Made by a program: the position numbers and the translations under genes
Assembly: GCA_012960245.1 (NCBI GenBank)
Contig: DUBO01000060.1
Coordinates: forward strand, 1-64,000
Source: Candidatus Binatota bacterium
GTDB lineage: Bacteria > Desulfobacterota > Binatia > UBA1149
DNA: 64,000 bases
Direction: 5' to 3'
In this document: piece by piece, positions 36,602-45,330 of the stretch
Layout: each line of letters opens with the position of its first letter
How positions within the stretch are numbered: position 1 is the first letter of the stretch
The notes under the pieces: generated by a model
The model's database searches: none
What the model was told of the DNA's origin: nothing
Seen by the model: the letters and a program-made list of their open reading frames with translations, nothing else

Positions 36602-37789
36602 ATGGCCGCGGCCATACTCCTTGCAGACATGGACGCGTTCTTCGCGTCCGTAGAACAGCTCGATGACCCGAGCCTGGCCGGCCGCCCGGTGCTCGTGGGC
36701 GGGAGTGGACCGCGGGCCGTGGTGGCGGCGGCTAACTACGAGGCCCGTCGCAGTGGAGCGAGATCGGCAATGCCCGTGGCCGAGGCCCGGCGGCGTTGCC
36801 CTCACGCGGTGGTAGTGCAGCCGCGCATGAAACGCTACGCCGAAATATCGGCCCGGGTTCGCGAGATATTTTACCGTTTCACTCCACTTGTGGAGCCCCT
36901 GTCGCTGGACGAAGCCTACCTCGATGTCAGCGATTCGCGGCGCCTGCACGGGGGGCCGTTGGAGATTGCCGAGGCTCTTCGGTCGGCGGTGCGCGATGAG
37001 CTGTCGTTGGCCGTTTCTGTGGGAGGTGGTCCCGGAAAGACCGTGGCCAAGATCGCCTCGCGTAGGGCCAAGCCCGACGGTGTATTTCTCGTGGCAGCCG
37101 ACGAAGTGTTGGAGTTTCTGCGGCCGCTACGCTTGCGCGAAATCCCGGGTGTTGGGCCCGTGACTGAGCGCAAGTTGCACGAGATGGGCGTGGCCACACT
37201 CGGCCAGTTGGCCGAGCTCGATCTGGGTCTGCTTGAGAAGAAGCTGGGCAAGTCGGGCCCCGGGCTGTACAACCTCGCCCGGGGCCGCGACAGGCGGCGC
37301 GTAAGCAATGACCGCGAGCGCAGCAGCTACGGCTCGGAAAACACATTTGACGATGACGTGGAGCAGCGCGAGGTGATCGAGGCTGCCGTAATTGCCCACT
37401 CGGAGACGGTGGCCTGGCGTTTGCGCAGGGCTGGCCGTTGCGGGGTGACGGTTACGCTCAAGTATCGCCCGTCGGGGAGAGGAGAAGGCTGGCGCCTGGT
37501 TACGCGTTCTCGCAGCCTGGCGGTCGCCACCGACGATGGCGCAGTAATATCGCGTGAGGCGATGCGCTTGTGGGACGACGAGCCGCGGCATCCGCCGCTG
37601 CGCCTGGTGGGTGTACAGCTGGCCGGTTTCGAAGCCGAGCAGGCACCGCAGCTCGACCTGTTCGGACAAGCCGATGTCGCGGCCCGTGATGATGTTGCGG
37701 GCGCTGCTCCCAGGCGGACGGCGTTGAACTCGGCGCTTGACGATATCAGCGCACGCTTCGGCCGCGGCGTACTCAAGCGCGGCGCTTGA
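36602..37789 (+). CDS. dinB: DNA polymerase IV
   Basis: This 395-residue Y-family polymerase has the metal-binding motifs ADMDAFFASVEQLDDP (Asp pair) and SLDEAYLDVS (Asp-Glu), followed by the helix-hairpin-helix region REIPGVGPVTERKLHEMGVA and the little-finger domain. It carries out error-prone translesion synthesis after DNA damage. No LexA-type SOS box is obvious in the few bases upstream, and the gene begins nine bases after the aldo/keto reductase stop. Length is normal for DinB with a short C-terminal tail (EQAPQLDLFGQADVAARDDV); the QLDLFG stretch matches the beta-clamp binding motif. Confidence 0.93.
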   Translation: MAAAILLADMDAFFASVEQLDDPSLAGRPVLVGGSGPRAVVAAANYEARRSGARSAMPVAEARRRCPHAVVVQPRMKRYAEISARVREIFYRFTPLVEPLSLDEAYLDVSDSRRLHGGPLEIAEALRSAVRDELSLAVSVGGGPGKTVAKIASRRAKPDGVFLVAADEVLEFLRPLRLREIPGVGPVTERKLHEMGVATLGQLAELDLGLLEKKLGKSGPGLYNLARGRDRRRVSNDRERSSYGSENTFDDDVEQREVIEAAVIAHSETVAWRLRRAGRCGVTVTLKYRPSGRGEGWRLVTRSRSLAVATDDGAVISREAMRLWDDEPRHPPLRLVGVQLAGFEAEQAPQLDLFGQADVAARDDVAGAAPRRTALNSALDDISARFGRGVLKRGA

Positions 37790-37851
37790 TCAGCGACGCA
37801 GCCCGAGTCGCTTGAAGAAAGACGCCGCAGCCGCAATAGTACGCTTCTCGT

Positions 37852-37928
37852 GCGCTCGTAGCTCAGCTGGATAGAGTACCGGGCTTCGAACCCGTAGGTC
37901 GCAGGTTCGAATCCTGCCGGGCGCACCA
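37852..37928 (+). tRNA. tRNA-Arg (anticodon TCG, reads CGA)
   Basis: The 77-base sequence including an encoded CCA folds into a cloverleaf. The acceptor stem GCGCTCG pairs with CGGGCGC (one T-G pair), the D arm is GCTC...GAGT, and the anticodon stem CCGGG surrounds CTTCGAA with anticodon TCG. The T arm is GCAGG-TTCGAAT-CCTGC. Discriminator A is followed by CCA. Base 27-43 of the anticodon stem is a C-T mismatch; the rest pairs. It lies 62 bases after dinB. Confidence 0.92.
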
Positions 37929-37982
37929 TCTACCTCTCTTTAAGCCAGAGTAGCCGTGGGCGCCGCCATACTGGGGGACGGG

Positions 37983-38462
37983 CTACTGGGCACGAGCGGC
38001 TATATGGAAGATCCAGGTGCTGTCGTTGCCGGCTGCTTCTTCTTCGTCGAACCCGTAACGCCTGGCCACGGCCCGCGCTACGCGTTCCCTCAGTGGGTTT
38101 TCGGTTATCCTGACGATGCGCCGCTCGTAGATCTTGCCGCGGGTTCGGACGCGGACCCTCGGATCTTCGAGGGCCACCGACGGCCAGCGTCGGCGCTCAC
38201 CGAAACCCGAGGGGACGTAGAGTTCTCCGTCGATCACTACGGCCCATATACTCAGCGACCACGGCCGGTCAGGACGGATTTCCAGTTCGATAACCTCTTC
38301 GATTTCAGCCCAGTCAGGGTCGATACTGACCGGGCCCTCAAGGGCTCCGCCGGGTATGGGGCCAAGCGGTCCTTCAAGCACATAGCCGCCGAAGGTATCC
38401 AGCAACAGTACCAGCAGCACCAGGGCACCCAGGCAGCCCGCGATCCATCGCAATATCTTCAT
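37983..38462 (-). CDS. Membrane-anchored split-barrel (FMN/F420-like) protein
   Basis: This 159-residue product starts with a TM helix (ILRWIAGCLGALVLLVLLLD). The soluble region has strands SLSIWAVVIDGELYVPSGFG, RWPSVALEDPRVRVRTRGKI and YERRIVRITENPLRERVARAV, resembling the FMN-binding split-barrel/DUF2255-like fold. Cofactor and substrate cannot be determined. The ATG at 38462 follows GAGGAG on the minus strand; a longer ORF upstream is unlikely. It follows the TauD gene by 55 bases on the same strand. Confidence 0.5.
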   Translation of the reverse strand: MKILRWIAGCLGALVLLVLLLDTFGGYVLEGPLGPIPGGALEGPVSIDPDWAEIEEVIELEIRPDRPWSLSIWAVVIDGELYVPSGFGERRRWPSVALEDPRVRVRTRGKIYERRIVRITENPLRERVARAVARRYGFDEEEAAGNDSTWIFHIAARAQ

Positions 38463-38517
38463 CGTGTCGCTTGTCTCCTCTTCGGTTCCCGGCCCAGCCC
38501 TGCTGCACCGCAACTAT

Positions 38518-39327
38518 TCAACTTGGCGTGTCACCGTCGATCGTTACCCGGTGCATATCTCGGCGAGCGTCGCCGTGGTCGTGCACGGCGAAGTGCATTA
38601 CTGATCGGTTATCCCATATGACAACATCGCCCTTACGCCAGCTGTGTCGCATCGTGAGGTCGGGTGTAGTCGCTAGTGTGTATAGGTATTTCAACAGCGG
38701 CACGCTTTCTTCGCCTGTCATGTCAGCAAAACCCCGGGTGAAGGCGGGGTTGACGTAAAGCGCCTTACGGCCACTGTCTGGGTGCGTACGTACGACCGGA
38801 TGGCGCGTCCCCTGGATCTTCCATGTCTCGTCGGGGTCGCCGGTTACCGACGATGCAAGCCCGTCGCCACTGTGTATGGCTTCCAGTCCCTCCAGCAAGG
38901 ACTGTAACCCGGGAGACAGGCGTTCGTAGGCCAGGTGCTGGTTGGCGAACAAGGTATCTCCGCCACACTCGGGCACCTCGAGTGCGTAAAGGATGCTGCC
39001 CAGGGGTGGGGTAGGGGCAAAGGAAACGTCAGAATGCCATATCTCGGTCAGCGTGTGTTTCTTGCCCAGGTTGGGGATGCATATTACGGGAGGGTAACCC
39101 TCGATACTGGGAACGATAGGGTGGACCTGCAGGGTCCCGAAGCGTTCACCAAGGTTAATCTGATCATCAGGTGACAGGGACTGGCCTCGGAAGACGAGTA
39201 CTTGGTGTTCAAGGAACGCCCGCCGAATTTCCGCAAAGGTCTCGTCGTCCACGTTCGAAAGATCGACGCCGACGATCTCTGCGCCGAGCGACCCTGACAG
39301 CCGTTTCTCGTTTATGGCGACAGTCAC
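38518..39327 (-). CDS. TauD/TfdA-family Fe(II)/2-oxoglutarate dioxygenase
   Basis: This 269-residue enzyme has the iron ligands HSD (TEIWHSDVSF, His98 and Asp100) and a distal His near residue 260 (RDMHRVTI). The N-terminus RLSGSLGAEIVGVDLSNVDD and the Arg in MHRVTI are typical of TauD. Family members hydroxylate taurine, alpha-ketoacids, aryloxyacids or sulfonates and release sulfite or aldehydes. The substrate here is unknown. A GTG start at 39327 has a TAGGAT box at 39334-39339 ending six bases upstream, consistent with a leaderless transcript. Confidence 0.85.
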   Translation of the reverse strand: MTVAINEKRLSGSLGAEIVGVDLSNVDDETFAEIRRAFLEHQVLVFRGQSLSPDDQINLGERFGTLQVHPIVPSIEGYPPVICIPNLGKKHTLTEIWHSDVSFAPTPPLGSILYALEVPECGGDTLFANQHLAYERLSPGLQSLLEGLEAIHSGDGLASSVTGDPDETWKIQGTRHPVVRTHPDSGRKALYVNPAFTRGFADMTGEESVPLLKYLYTLATTPDLTMRHSWRKGDVVIWDNRSVMHFAVHDHGDARRDMHRVTIDGDTPS

Positions 39328-39333
39328 GAGGGT

Positions 39334-39339
39334 ATCCTA
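39334..39339 (-). promoter_or_regulatory. Candidate -10 box six bases before the TauD start
   Basis: Read on the minus strand, TAGGAT ends six bases before the GTG, the same spacing as several other first genes in the window. No strong -35 is visible. Confidence 0.35.
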
Positions 39340-39397
39340 GTACGACGCGTGAGTTGCGGCTAACCGTGTTCGTGGTCCGAAGCCCTCGCGCCAGCGA

Positions 39398-41554
39398 TCA
39401 GCGTACCACGGCCTTGAACTGGGTTGACGTGTTCTTCTTAGTATCCAGCGGGGTAAAGCTGGAGTCCCAGCAGGTTAGTCCCGTGCTGCCGGTCGACGCA
39501 TGAAGCTGCGCGGTTACGGCGACAGTCTGCTCAAAATAACGATTGAGATCGAAGGCAGCGGGCAGCGGTAGTAGTGGGCCCTTGGCCTTTAACTTGCTTC
39601 TGCTTTTTCCGGCGATTCCCGTTTTTAGTTGGATCAGCTTTACGCCGTCGTAGTCTCCGTATTTGTTCCTGTACAGGGAACCCTTGGGGCTGTGGTCTCG
39701 CCACAGGCCGTTGGGCGGTACGATGATATCGGCCAACATCTGGTCGCCGGAAACAGAGGAGTCATAAACGCAAAGGTGGTAGTAGGCGTCAAATTTGGGG
39801 TCGGCGAGTTGACCCTGGCTGACGGCCTCGCCCTTGAGCCAGGCCAATTTTAGTAATTTCTTTGCCGGGTTGGCGCTGCCCTTGACCAGCACCTTCGCTT
39901 TCGCCGACGACAGGCAACCAGCAGCCGGTGAGGCGGGGCAAGCGTAAAGCGGCAGTGTATTCGTCGTGGTCGTTGTCGTGGTGTTCAGGGTGGTCGTGGT
40001 CGTGGATACTACGAAGCCCGAACTGAAAACTATGTCGTCTATCGCTACGTCACTGGTGTAATTCGTACCTCGCTCGGCGACGAACCGCAGTCGGACGCTG
40101 CTGCCCGCACTCAAGACCACCGTCGCCAGCCGCCACAGATCCGCGCTCACACCATCGGAAGTCCAGAGCACGGTCGGCGCACCCGTCGGACACGGGATCT
40201 CCTCCAGGGTGAGGGGTCGGTGGCTGCTGCCGTAGGTGTGATACCAGAAGCTGATAGTGTCACCGCCAAGAAGCGTGAGTGGAGGCGATGTAAGGTAGGC
40301 AAGGTCTCCATCGAGACGAGGGCTGGAGGCCTCGATGTGGTAGTAGCTGCCCGACGCGGTGCCCAGGGTGTGATCGACGCCGGGGCCCGTAGCACTGGAT
40401 GGAGTGGGGCCTCGACCTACCATCCATTCGAAGTCATCCCCCGTGTCACGGTGGTCCCACGCGCAGGAACTGCTTTCAAAGTCGCAGCTTAGCATCGTCA
40501 GGCAGTGGCCGGTGGCCGCAGGCTTGCTGGCCGGTTCGCAGCTGGATTCGCTGGCGCAGTTGCCGGCAGAGTCCATGCAGTGCACAGCCCGTGAGCGTGC
40601 CGGAAGTGAGCAGGAGCTCTCGCAGCGATTCCAGTTGCCGGAGTTCCAGTAGAAGCCGCTTCCGCCGGAATCGTCGAAACAGAAATTCCTGTAGTAGGCG
40701 CCGGCCGCTTCGTCCAACGGGCTCAGCCCGGCCCTGTTGCCGATTGACATACTGCCGTAGAGGGCCTGCCAGTCGGTGTACTCGGGCTCGTTAGGCTCAA
40801 TGGTGGGCAGTCCGTTCACCGTGAAGCCTGTGGCGCTGTAGTGCATTATCGACCCGTAGTCGTAGACCCCGTGATCAAACGCCGAGGATGCCGAGTACTG
40901 GGCGAAGTTGTTTTCCTTGCCGGGCTCGATGTTAGCGAAGTTGATAGTCACGTAGGTGTCTCGGTCCAGCCGCGACTGTTCGTGGTAGAAGCCTAGCGCA
41001 TGACCGATCTCGTGGACGGCAGCCCCGAAGCCACAGGTGCCCGTGTCGGTCAGCCCGATGCTCTGGGAGCCCCCGATGTGCCCTATATAAGAATAACATC
41101 CGCTGGCCGGCACGAAATTTATGTAGTCGCTCTGAGCAGTACGAGGCACGAGGAATATACCGACCGAGTCTGCCCAGTGCCTGATCGCGCGCTGTATGTC
41201 CTGGAAGGTGTCAGGCGCCGCGGATTCGGACAGTGAGGCATCAATCGTGTAGGGGATCGTGGCCGAGGACCAGGAAGCCGGCATCAGGCCCGCCCGGGTG
41301 TGGCTGCCGATAATCGCGTGCCCCAGCGAACCGCGTGGTTCGAAGGCCCATCCGCCGCTGACCAGCGGCCGGCAGTAGCCAACCGCGATGTCCCCTTCAA
41401 ACAACGCCAGGTCGCCGTCCAGTTGCAAGGTCGTGCAAACCACGTCGGGGTCGCTCGACACCAGCGGAGCCTGAAGGGCTTGCGATGCGTTAGCGTTTGC
41501 CATCAGGAGCAGGGCAAACAAGGGACAGAAGGCCGCCTGTTTGTTTTCAAACAT
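39398..41554 (-). CDS. Secreted astacin-family metalloprotease with MAM domain and Thr linker
   Basis: This 718-residue protein has a signal peptide (LFALLLMANANA). Its astacin-type catalytic domain carries the zinc motif HEIGHALGFYHE at 181-192 and the Met-turn SIMHY at 235-239. A MAM domain follows at about 355-520 (CDFESSSCAWDHRDTGDDFE, then TISFWYHTYG). A Thr-rich linker (~524-540) leads to a C-terminal domain ending CWDSSFTPLDTKKNTSTQFK. That last domain, together with the TTTTT-type linker, resembles the secreted-protein tails common in Binatota-type genomes. Domains are eukaryote-like; bacterial astacins with MAM exist but are rare. It shares one base with the GST gene stop, so it is translationally coupled. 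Confidence 0.82.
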   Translation of the reverse strand: MFENKQAAFCPLFALLLMANANASQALQAPLVSSDPDVVCTTLQLDGDLALFEGDIAVGYCRPLVSGGWAFEPRGSLGHAIIGSHTRAGLMPASWSSATIPYTIDASLSESAAPDTFQDIQRAIRHWADSVGIFLVPRTAQSDYINFVPASGCYSYIGHIGGSQSIGLTDTGTCGFGAAVHEIGHALGFYHEQSRLDRDTYVTINFANIEPGKENNFAQYSASSAFDHGVYDYGSIMHYSATGFTVNGLPTIEPNEPEYTDWQALYGSMSIGNRAGLSPLDEAAGAYYRNFCFDDSGGSGFYWNSGNWNRCESSCSLPARSRAVHCMDSAGNCASESSCEPASKPAATGHCLTMLSCDFESSSCAWDHRDTGDDFEWMVGRGPTPSSATGPGVDHTLGTASGSYYHIEASSPRLDGDLAYLTSPPLTLLGGDTISFWYHTYGSSHRPLTLEEIPCPTGAPTVLWTSDGVSADLWRLATVVLSAGSSVRLRFVAERGTNYTSDVAIDDIVFSSGFVVSTTTTTLNTTTTTTTNTLPLYACPASPAAGCLSSAKAKVLVKGSANPAKKLLKLAWLKGEAVSQGQLADPKFDAYYHLCVYDSSVSGDQMLADIIVPPNGLWRDHSPKGSLYRNKYGDYDGVKLIQLKTGIAGKSRSKLKAKGPLLPLPAAFDLNRYFEQTVAVTAQLHASTGSTGLTCWDSSFTPLDTKKNTSTQFKAVVR

Positions 41555-42669
41555 CAGCGGTCTTCCAGGAACAGCGCTGCGATTCCGCAGCCTGCCAGCA
41601 ATTGATCGATCCAGGCCGAGTCGTCAGGTTCGAGTTCCGAATAGCGTTGGCGCAGAACGGCCAGGCACCTGGCCTGGTAGACGAAGGGTGGTTGGCTCCA
41701 GGTCGAGCTGCCTATAGTGACCTCAGTTTGCTCCTTACCGCCTTCCACCGCCGCTGCGTTGGCCAGCAGGAAGGGAGCATAGCAGCGCCCGAACTCAGCG
41801 AGCAGCGGTGCCAGGTTGTCGGCCGTTGTCTGCCGGTCGGCCCAGTCATCGGGCTCGGGCTCGACGCCGCTCTTGTCGTCCATTACGTCATTCCAGGCGC
41901 AGACCCGCGGCGCGATTTCCAGGCTGATGCTGCTCGGGGTCGGGTCAAAGTCGAGGAGCTGGGTGAGCTGCCCGTAAACGGCAAAGTCACCCGCGCCGGG
42001 CCGGCCACCCGCGAGGTAGGGGGCCCGGGAAAGCGCGTGGTCCAACGCCGCAAGTGTGCGCTTGTAGCTGTCTTCAATGAGGGCGCTGTTAGCAGCGTTG
42101 ATGCCCACCAGGGAACGGCGCTCGATCTGCCTTTGTCCGAAGACATCGCCCATTTTCAGCATCAGCCCTTCTTCGGCTTCGGGCCTGCCCCAACGTGGAA
42201 GAACGGCGCTGGCCTTGCTGACGTCGGCTTCGAAGGACCAGCGGTAGTGGAACATGGCCTTGGTCATCCACTCGTCGGCGAAGTCTTCGACCAGCGCGTC
42301 CACCAGGGCCAGGGCCGGGTCGGGTGGCAGTACCGAACGGTCGGCCAGGGGTGAAGCCGCGTGCTCTTCTTCGAGTCGGCGGATCAGGGGCGTGGAGTCT
42401 ATGGCTGCCTCGAGTTCGCCGTTGCCCTTGTCGAACAACAGCAGCGGCAAGAGGTCGACCTTGGCCGCTGGTAACCCGCTGTCTTCCTTGGAACCCCTGG
42501 TGATCCAGCGATAGGGGATTCTCCTGTAACGTAGCAGCGCAAGCATCTTGCGGCTGTACGGAGACCCCGGCGCTCCCACTATGATGACGGTGCTACTGCC
42601 CACTTCTGCCCGTACCTGCTCAGGCGTTTCGAGAACATAGGTTTTTCCACGCGCGCAGAGGTTTGCCAA
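41554..42669 (-). CDS. Glutathione S-transferase-like protein
   Basis: This 371-residue protein carries an N-terminal thioredoxin-like GST domain starting VIIVGAPGSPYSRKMLALLRYR with DSTPLIRRLEEEH, and a C-terminal helical domain ending with APYLAGGRPGAGDFAVYGQL. It is longer than a typical GST (about 220 residues), with extra sequence between and after the domains. The possible catalytic Ser in SPYSRKM replaces a Tyr/Cys. It may conjugate or isomerise substrates or act as a binding protein. The TTG start at 42669 is uncertain. It precedes the astacin gene directly. Confidence 0.65.
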   Translation of the reverse strand: MANLCARGKTYVLETPEQVRAEVGSSTVIIVGAPGSPYSRKMLALLRYRRIPYRWITRGSKEDSGLPAAKVDLLPLLLFDKGNGELEAAIDSTPLIRRLEEEHAASPLADRSVLPPDPALALVDALVEDFADEWMTKAMFHYRWSFEADVSKASAVLPRWGRPEAEEGLMLKMGDVFGQRQIERRSLVGINAANSALIEDSYKRTLAALDHALSRAPYLAGGRPGAGDFAVYGQLTQLLDFDPTPSSISLEIAPRVCAWNDVMDDKSGVEPEPDDWADRQTTADNLAPLLAEFGRCYAPFLLANAAAVEGGKEQTEVTIGSSTWSQPPFVYQARCLAVLRQRYSELEPDDSAWIDQLLAGCGIAALFLEDR

Positions 42670-42696
42670 GCCCGCGCGCCGGTGCGAGTAACAGCC

Positions 42697-43731
42697 ATGC
42701 CCGGCCGCCAGGATACCTCAGCGTTCGGTGACCAACAGACCCGATTTTTCTACGAGCTCACCCCTGAGCGCATGCTCGACGCGGTCGAGGCCCACGGCTT
42801 ACTCCTGACCGGAAGAGCGATGGCGCTCAACTCGATGGAGAACAGGGTCTACCAACTCGAGATCGAGCTCGAAGACGATCAGAAGGGGAGCCCCACTTCG
42901 TTCTGCGTAGCGAAGTTCTACAGGCCGGGACGCTGGAGTCGCGAGCAGGTACTGGAGGAGCATACTTTCCTGGCCGACCTCGCCAACGAAGAAATACCTG
43001 TCGTGCCACCCCTTGCCGACGGCGATGGCGAGACCCTGCACCTCGACGAATCTACGGGCATCATGTTCGCGTTGTTTCCCCGCGTCGGCGGCCGCTCTCC
43101 CGATGAGCTCGACGACGGACAGCTGGGCCAGCTGGGCCGCCTTCTCGCGCGCCTGCACAACGTTGGAGCCACGCGCAAATCTGAGCATCGGCTGCACATC
43201 ACGCCGCGCAGCTACGGTTTGAATAACCTCGACTGGCTGGTGGATAACGACAAACTACCCGCGGGCGTTTGTGACAATTATTGCTCCACGGTTGAAACCA
43301 TCTGCGAATTGTCTGAGCCCTGGTTCGAAGACGTGGCGGTGCAGCGTATCCACGGCGATTGTCACCTGGCCAACGTGCTCTGGGGAGGGCAGGGGCTGTT
43401 CCTGGTGGATTTTGACGACATGCTGGTGGGCCCTCCTGTGCAGGACCTGTGGCTACTCGTGCCCGGGCGTGATGACTACGCGCGGGGGCAGCGCGAACGC
43501 CTGCTCGAGGCCTACGAGGAGATGCGCAATTTTGACCGTGGCAGCCTGCGATTGGTGGAAGTTCTGCGTGCGCTTCGTATTGTTCACTTCAGCGCCTGGA
43601 TCGCCCGGCGCTGGGAGGATCCCGCTTTTCAGAAGGTCTTCCCCGATTTCGGTAGCGACCGCTACTGGTTCGAAGAACTGGGTATTCTGCAGGAACAACT
43701 GTCGCTGGTACGCGAACAAGCGTGGGCCTGA
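42697..43731 (+). CDS. srkA: SrkA/YihE-like stress response kinase
   Basis: This is a 344-residue aminoglycoside-phosphotransferase-type kinase. The catalytic HGDCHLANVLW and the metal-binding LFLVDFDDMLVGPPVQDLW blocks match SrkA (YihE), a protein Ser/Thr kinase that counteracts stress-induced programmed death in E. coli. The N-terminus has YELTPERMLDAVEAHGLLLT and the nucleotide-binding ALNSMENRVYQLE, as in SrkA. A GTG at 42682 would add five residues; ATG 42697 is preferred. The kinase substrate in this organism is unknown. It may be co-transcribed with the PlsC-like gene that follows by 47 bases. Confidence 0.83.
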   Translation: MPGRQDTSAFGDQQTRFFYELTPERMLDAVEAHGLLLTGRAMALNSMENRVYQLEIELEDDQKGSPTSFCVAKFYRPGRWSREQVLEEHTFLADLANEEIPVVPPLADGDGETLHLDESTGIMFALFPRVGGRSPDELDDGQLGQLGRLLARLHNVGATRKSEHRLHITPRSYGLNNLDWLVDNDKLPAGVCDNYCSTVETICELSEPWFEDVAVQRIHGDCHLANVLWGGQGLFLVDFDDMLVGPPVQDLWLLVPGRDDYARGQRERLLEAYEEMRNFDRGSLRLVEVLRALRIVHFSAWIARRWEDPAFQKVFPDFGSDRYWFEELGILQEQLSLVREQAWA

Positions 43732-43766
43732 CACTGCCGGGGTTTAGAAAGAACGCGCGATAGCCG

Positions 43767-43772
43767 TATGGT
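43767..43772 (+). promoter_or_regulatory. Candidate -10 box six bases before the PlsC-like start
   Basis: TATGGT ends six bases before ATG 43779. TTAGAA at 43744-43749, 17 bases upstream, is a weak -35. The arrangement matches other predicted leaderless starts in this window. Confidence 0.35.
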
Positions 43773-43778
43773 GTCTGG

Positions 43779-44357
43779 ATGGTTGCACGCGTGTCGCGCC
43801 TCTTCCTGAAGCTAGCCGGTTGGAAACTCGAAGGTGTCGTGCCCGAGTCTACCCGTTGCGTTATAATCGCGGCGCCGCATACTTCGAACTGGGATTTCTA
43901 TTACATGCTGCTCATGAACTGGGGCTTGGGCCTTGGGGTTTCGTGGATGGGCAAGGCGCCCATGTTCAGGCCGCCGTTCTCCGGTTTGATGCGGCGCATA
44001 GGCGGTATCCCTGTTTACCGCGACAGTGGTTCCGGCATGGTCGATCAGATGAAGGCCGCGTTTGACGAAACCGATTTTCTCAGGTTGCTCATACCCGCCG
44101 AGGGGACGCGCTCTTACCGCTCGAGTTGGCGATCGGGTTTTTACCACATAGCCAGGCACTCGGGGGTACCCATCGTGCCGACCTTTCTCGATTACGGGCG
44201 GAAGATTGGTCGTGTCGGCCCGGAGATAGAAGTCACCGGCCGCGTAGGCGAGGACATGGACCTCATACGCGAGTTCTACTCGGGGGTGACGGGCCGCGTA
44301 GCCGCCAATTTCAGCGATATTGTGCTGGCCGAAGAAGAACAGGCTGCCGTCGCCTGA
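43779..44357 (+). CDS. 1-acylglycerol-3-phosphate acyltransferase-like protein (PlsC family)
   Basis: This 192-residue acyltransferase has the catalytic HX4D motif HTSNWD (in IAAPHTSNWDFYYM), the glycerol-phosphate-binding block with MRRIGGIPVYRDSG, and IPAEGTRS, a PEGTR variant. It is shorter than typical PlsC, similar to small PlsC-like proteins that acylate various lysolipids. Membrane association is expected. The gene lies 25 bases before the DUF3467 gene, whose GTG has its own AAGGGGG ribosome binding site. Confidence 0.78.
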   Translation: MVARVSRLFLKLAGWKLEGVVPESTRCVIIAAPHTSNWDFYYMLLMNWGLGLGVSWMGKAPMFRPPFSGLMRRIGGIPVYRDSGSGMVDQMKAAFDETDFLRLLIPAEGTRSYRSSWRSGFYHIARHSGVPIVPTFLDYGRKIGRVGPEIEVTGRVGEDMDLIREFYSGVTGRVAANFSDIVLAEEEQAAVA

Positions 44358-44381
44358 ATAGACCGAGCAAGGGGGATAACA

Positions 44382-44702
44382 GTGAGCGAAGAAGGAAAGC
44401 CGGCGGGGGACAGGGCGTCCCGTCAACTGATAGTTCATCCAGACAAGAACGGCAGCAGCGAAGTCTACTCCAACCTCATGATGGTGAATCACCGCAAGGG
44501 CGAGTTCGTGCTCGACTGGCTGTTCGTTCAGCCACAAGCGGGGCCGGAGGGTCAGCCGGTGGCGTCGCTGAAGTCACGGGTAGTTACGTCGCCCGAGCAC
44601 CTGAAACGCGTCGTGCGCGCGCTGACCGATAACCTGTCTCGTTACGAGGCCAAGTTCGGCGCCATAGAGGAAGGCTCAGACCCGCAACACTCGTTGCACT
44701 GA
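44382..44702 (+). CDS. DUF3467 protein
   Basis: This 106-residue protein matches DUF3467. It has VYSNLMMVNHRKGEFVLDWL, then VASLKSRVVTSPEHLKRVVR and ALTDNLSRYEAKFG. Family members are small, mostly from diverse bacteria, with unknown function; some are found near gas-vesicle or export genes. The GTG start follows an AAGGGGG sequence. It is convergent with LemA across 18 bases. Confidence 0.78.
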   Translation: MSEEGKPAGDRASRQLIVHPDKNGSSEVYSNLMMVNHRKGEFVLDWLFVQPQAGPEGQPVASLKSRVVTSPEHLKRVVRALTDNLSRYEAKFGAIEEGSDPQHSLH

Positions 44703-44720
44703 TGGTTCCGGCGGGCGCGT

Positions 44721-45305
44721 TCAGAACTTGACTTCCGGCACGGATTTTTCTTCTTCCGGTGTTTCAAAGTAGTCGCGCCCCTCGAAGTCAAACGCGTTGG
44801 CAATGAAATTGGTCGGAAAACGCCGCCGCGTGGTGTTGTAGGCCCGCACCGATTCGTTGTAGCGCATCCGCGCCACCGACAGCCGATTTTCAGTGCCCGC
44901 CAGCTCGTCCTGCAGGCGAATGAAGTTCTGGTTCGCCTTGAGGTCGGGATAGCGCTCCATGACCACCAGCAGCCGTGAAAGCGCCGAGCTCAATTCGTTT
45001 GACGCCTGCATGGATTCCGATGGAGTGCCGGCGCCGGCTACCCTGCTCCGGGCTTCTGTCACCTTGAGCAGTACTTCTTTTTCGTGGGCCGCGTATCCCT
45101 TGACCGTGTTGACCAGGTTCGGGACGAGGTCGTTCCGCCGCTTGAGCTGGTTGTCTACCTCACCCCAGGCCGCGGTAACCGCTTCGTCCTGCCCCACGAG
45201 CTTGTTGTAGCCGCAACCTGACAGCGGTGCCGCCAGCACCAGTGCCAGCAGCGCCGCGGTCATAGCGCGAACAGGGTTTGCAGGGACATTGTCTTTTACG
45301 CTCAC
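44721..45305 (-). CDS. LemA-family lipoprotein
   Basis: This 194-residue protein of the LemA family has a lipoprotein signal (MTAALLALVLAAPLSGC) and then GYNKLVGQDEAVTAAWGEVD, the helical NLVNTVKGYAAHEKEVLLKV and the conserved YNESVRAYNTTRRRFPTNF block. LemA proteins have three or more helices facing the periplasm or outside. I prefer GTG 45305 because GGAGGA lies six bases upstream; ATG 45329 would give eight more residues. It follows the TPM-domain gene in an operon, a common pairing in bacteria. The biochemical role is unknown. Confidence 0.85.
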   Translation of the reverse strand: MSVKDNVPANPVRAMTAALLALVLAAPLSGCGYNKLVGQDEAVTAAWGEVDNQLKRRNDLVPNLVNTVKGYAAHEKEVLLKVTEARSRVAGAGTPSESMQASNELSSALSRLLVVMERYPDLKANQNFIRLQDELAGTENRLSVARMRYNESVRAYNTTRRRFPTNFIANAFDFEGRDYFETPEEEKSVPEVKF

Positions 45306-45330
45306 GTCGATTCCTCCAGGCAAAAACATT

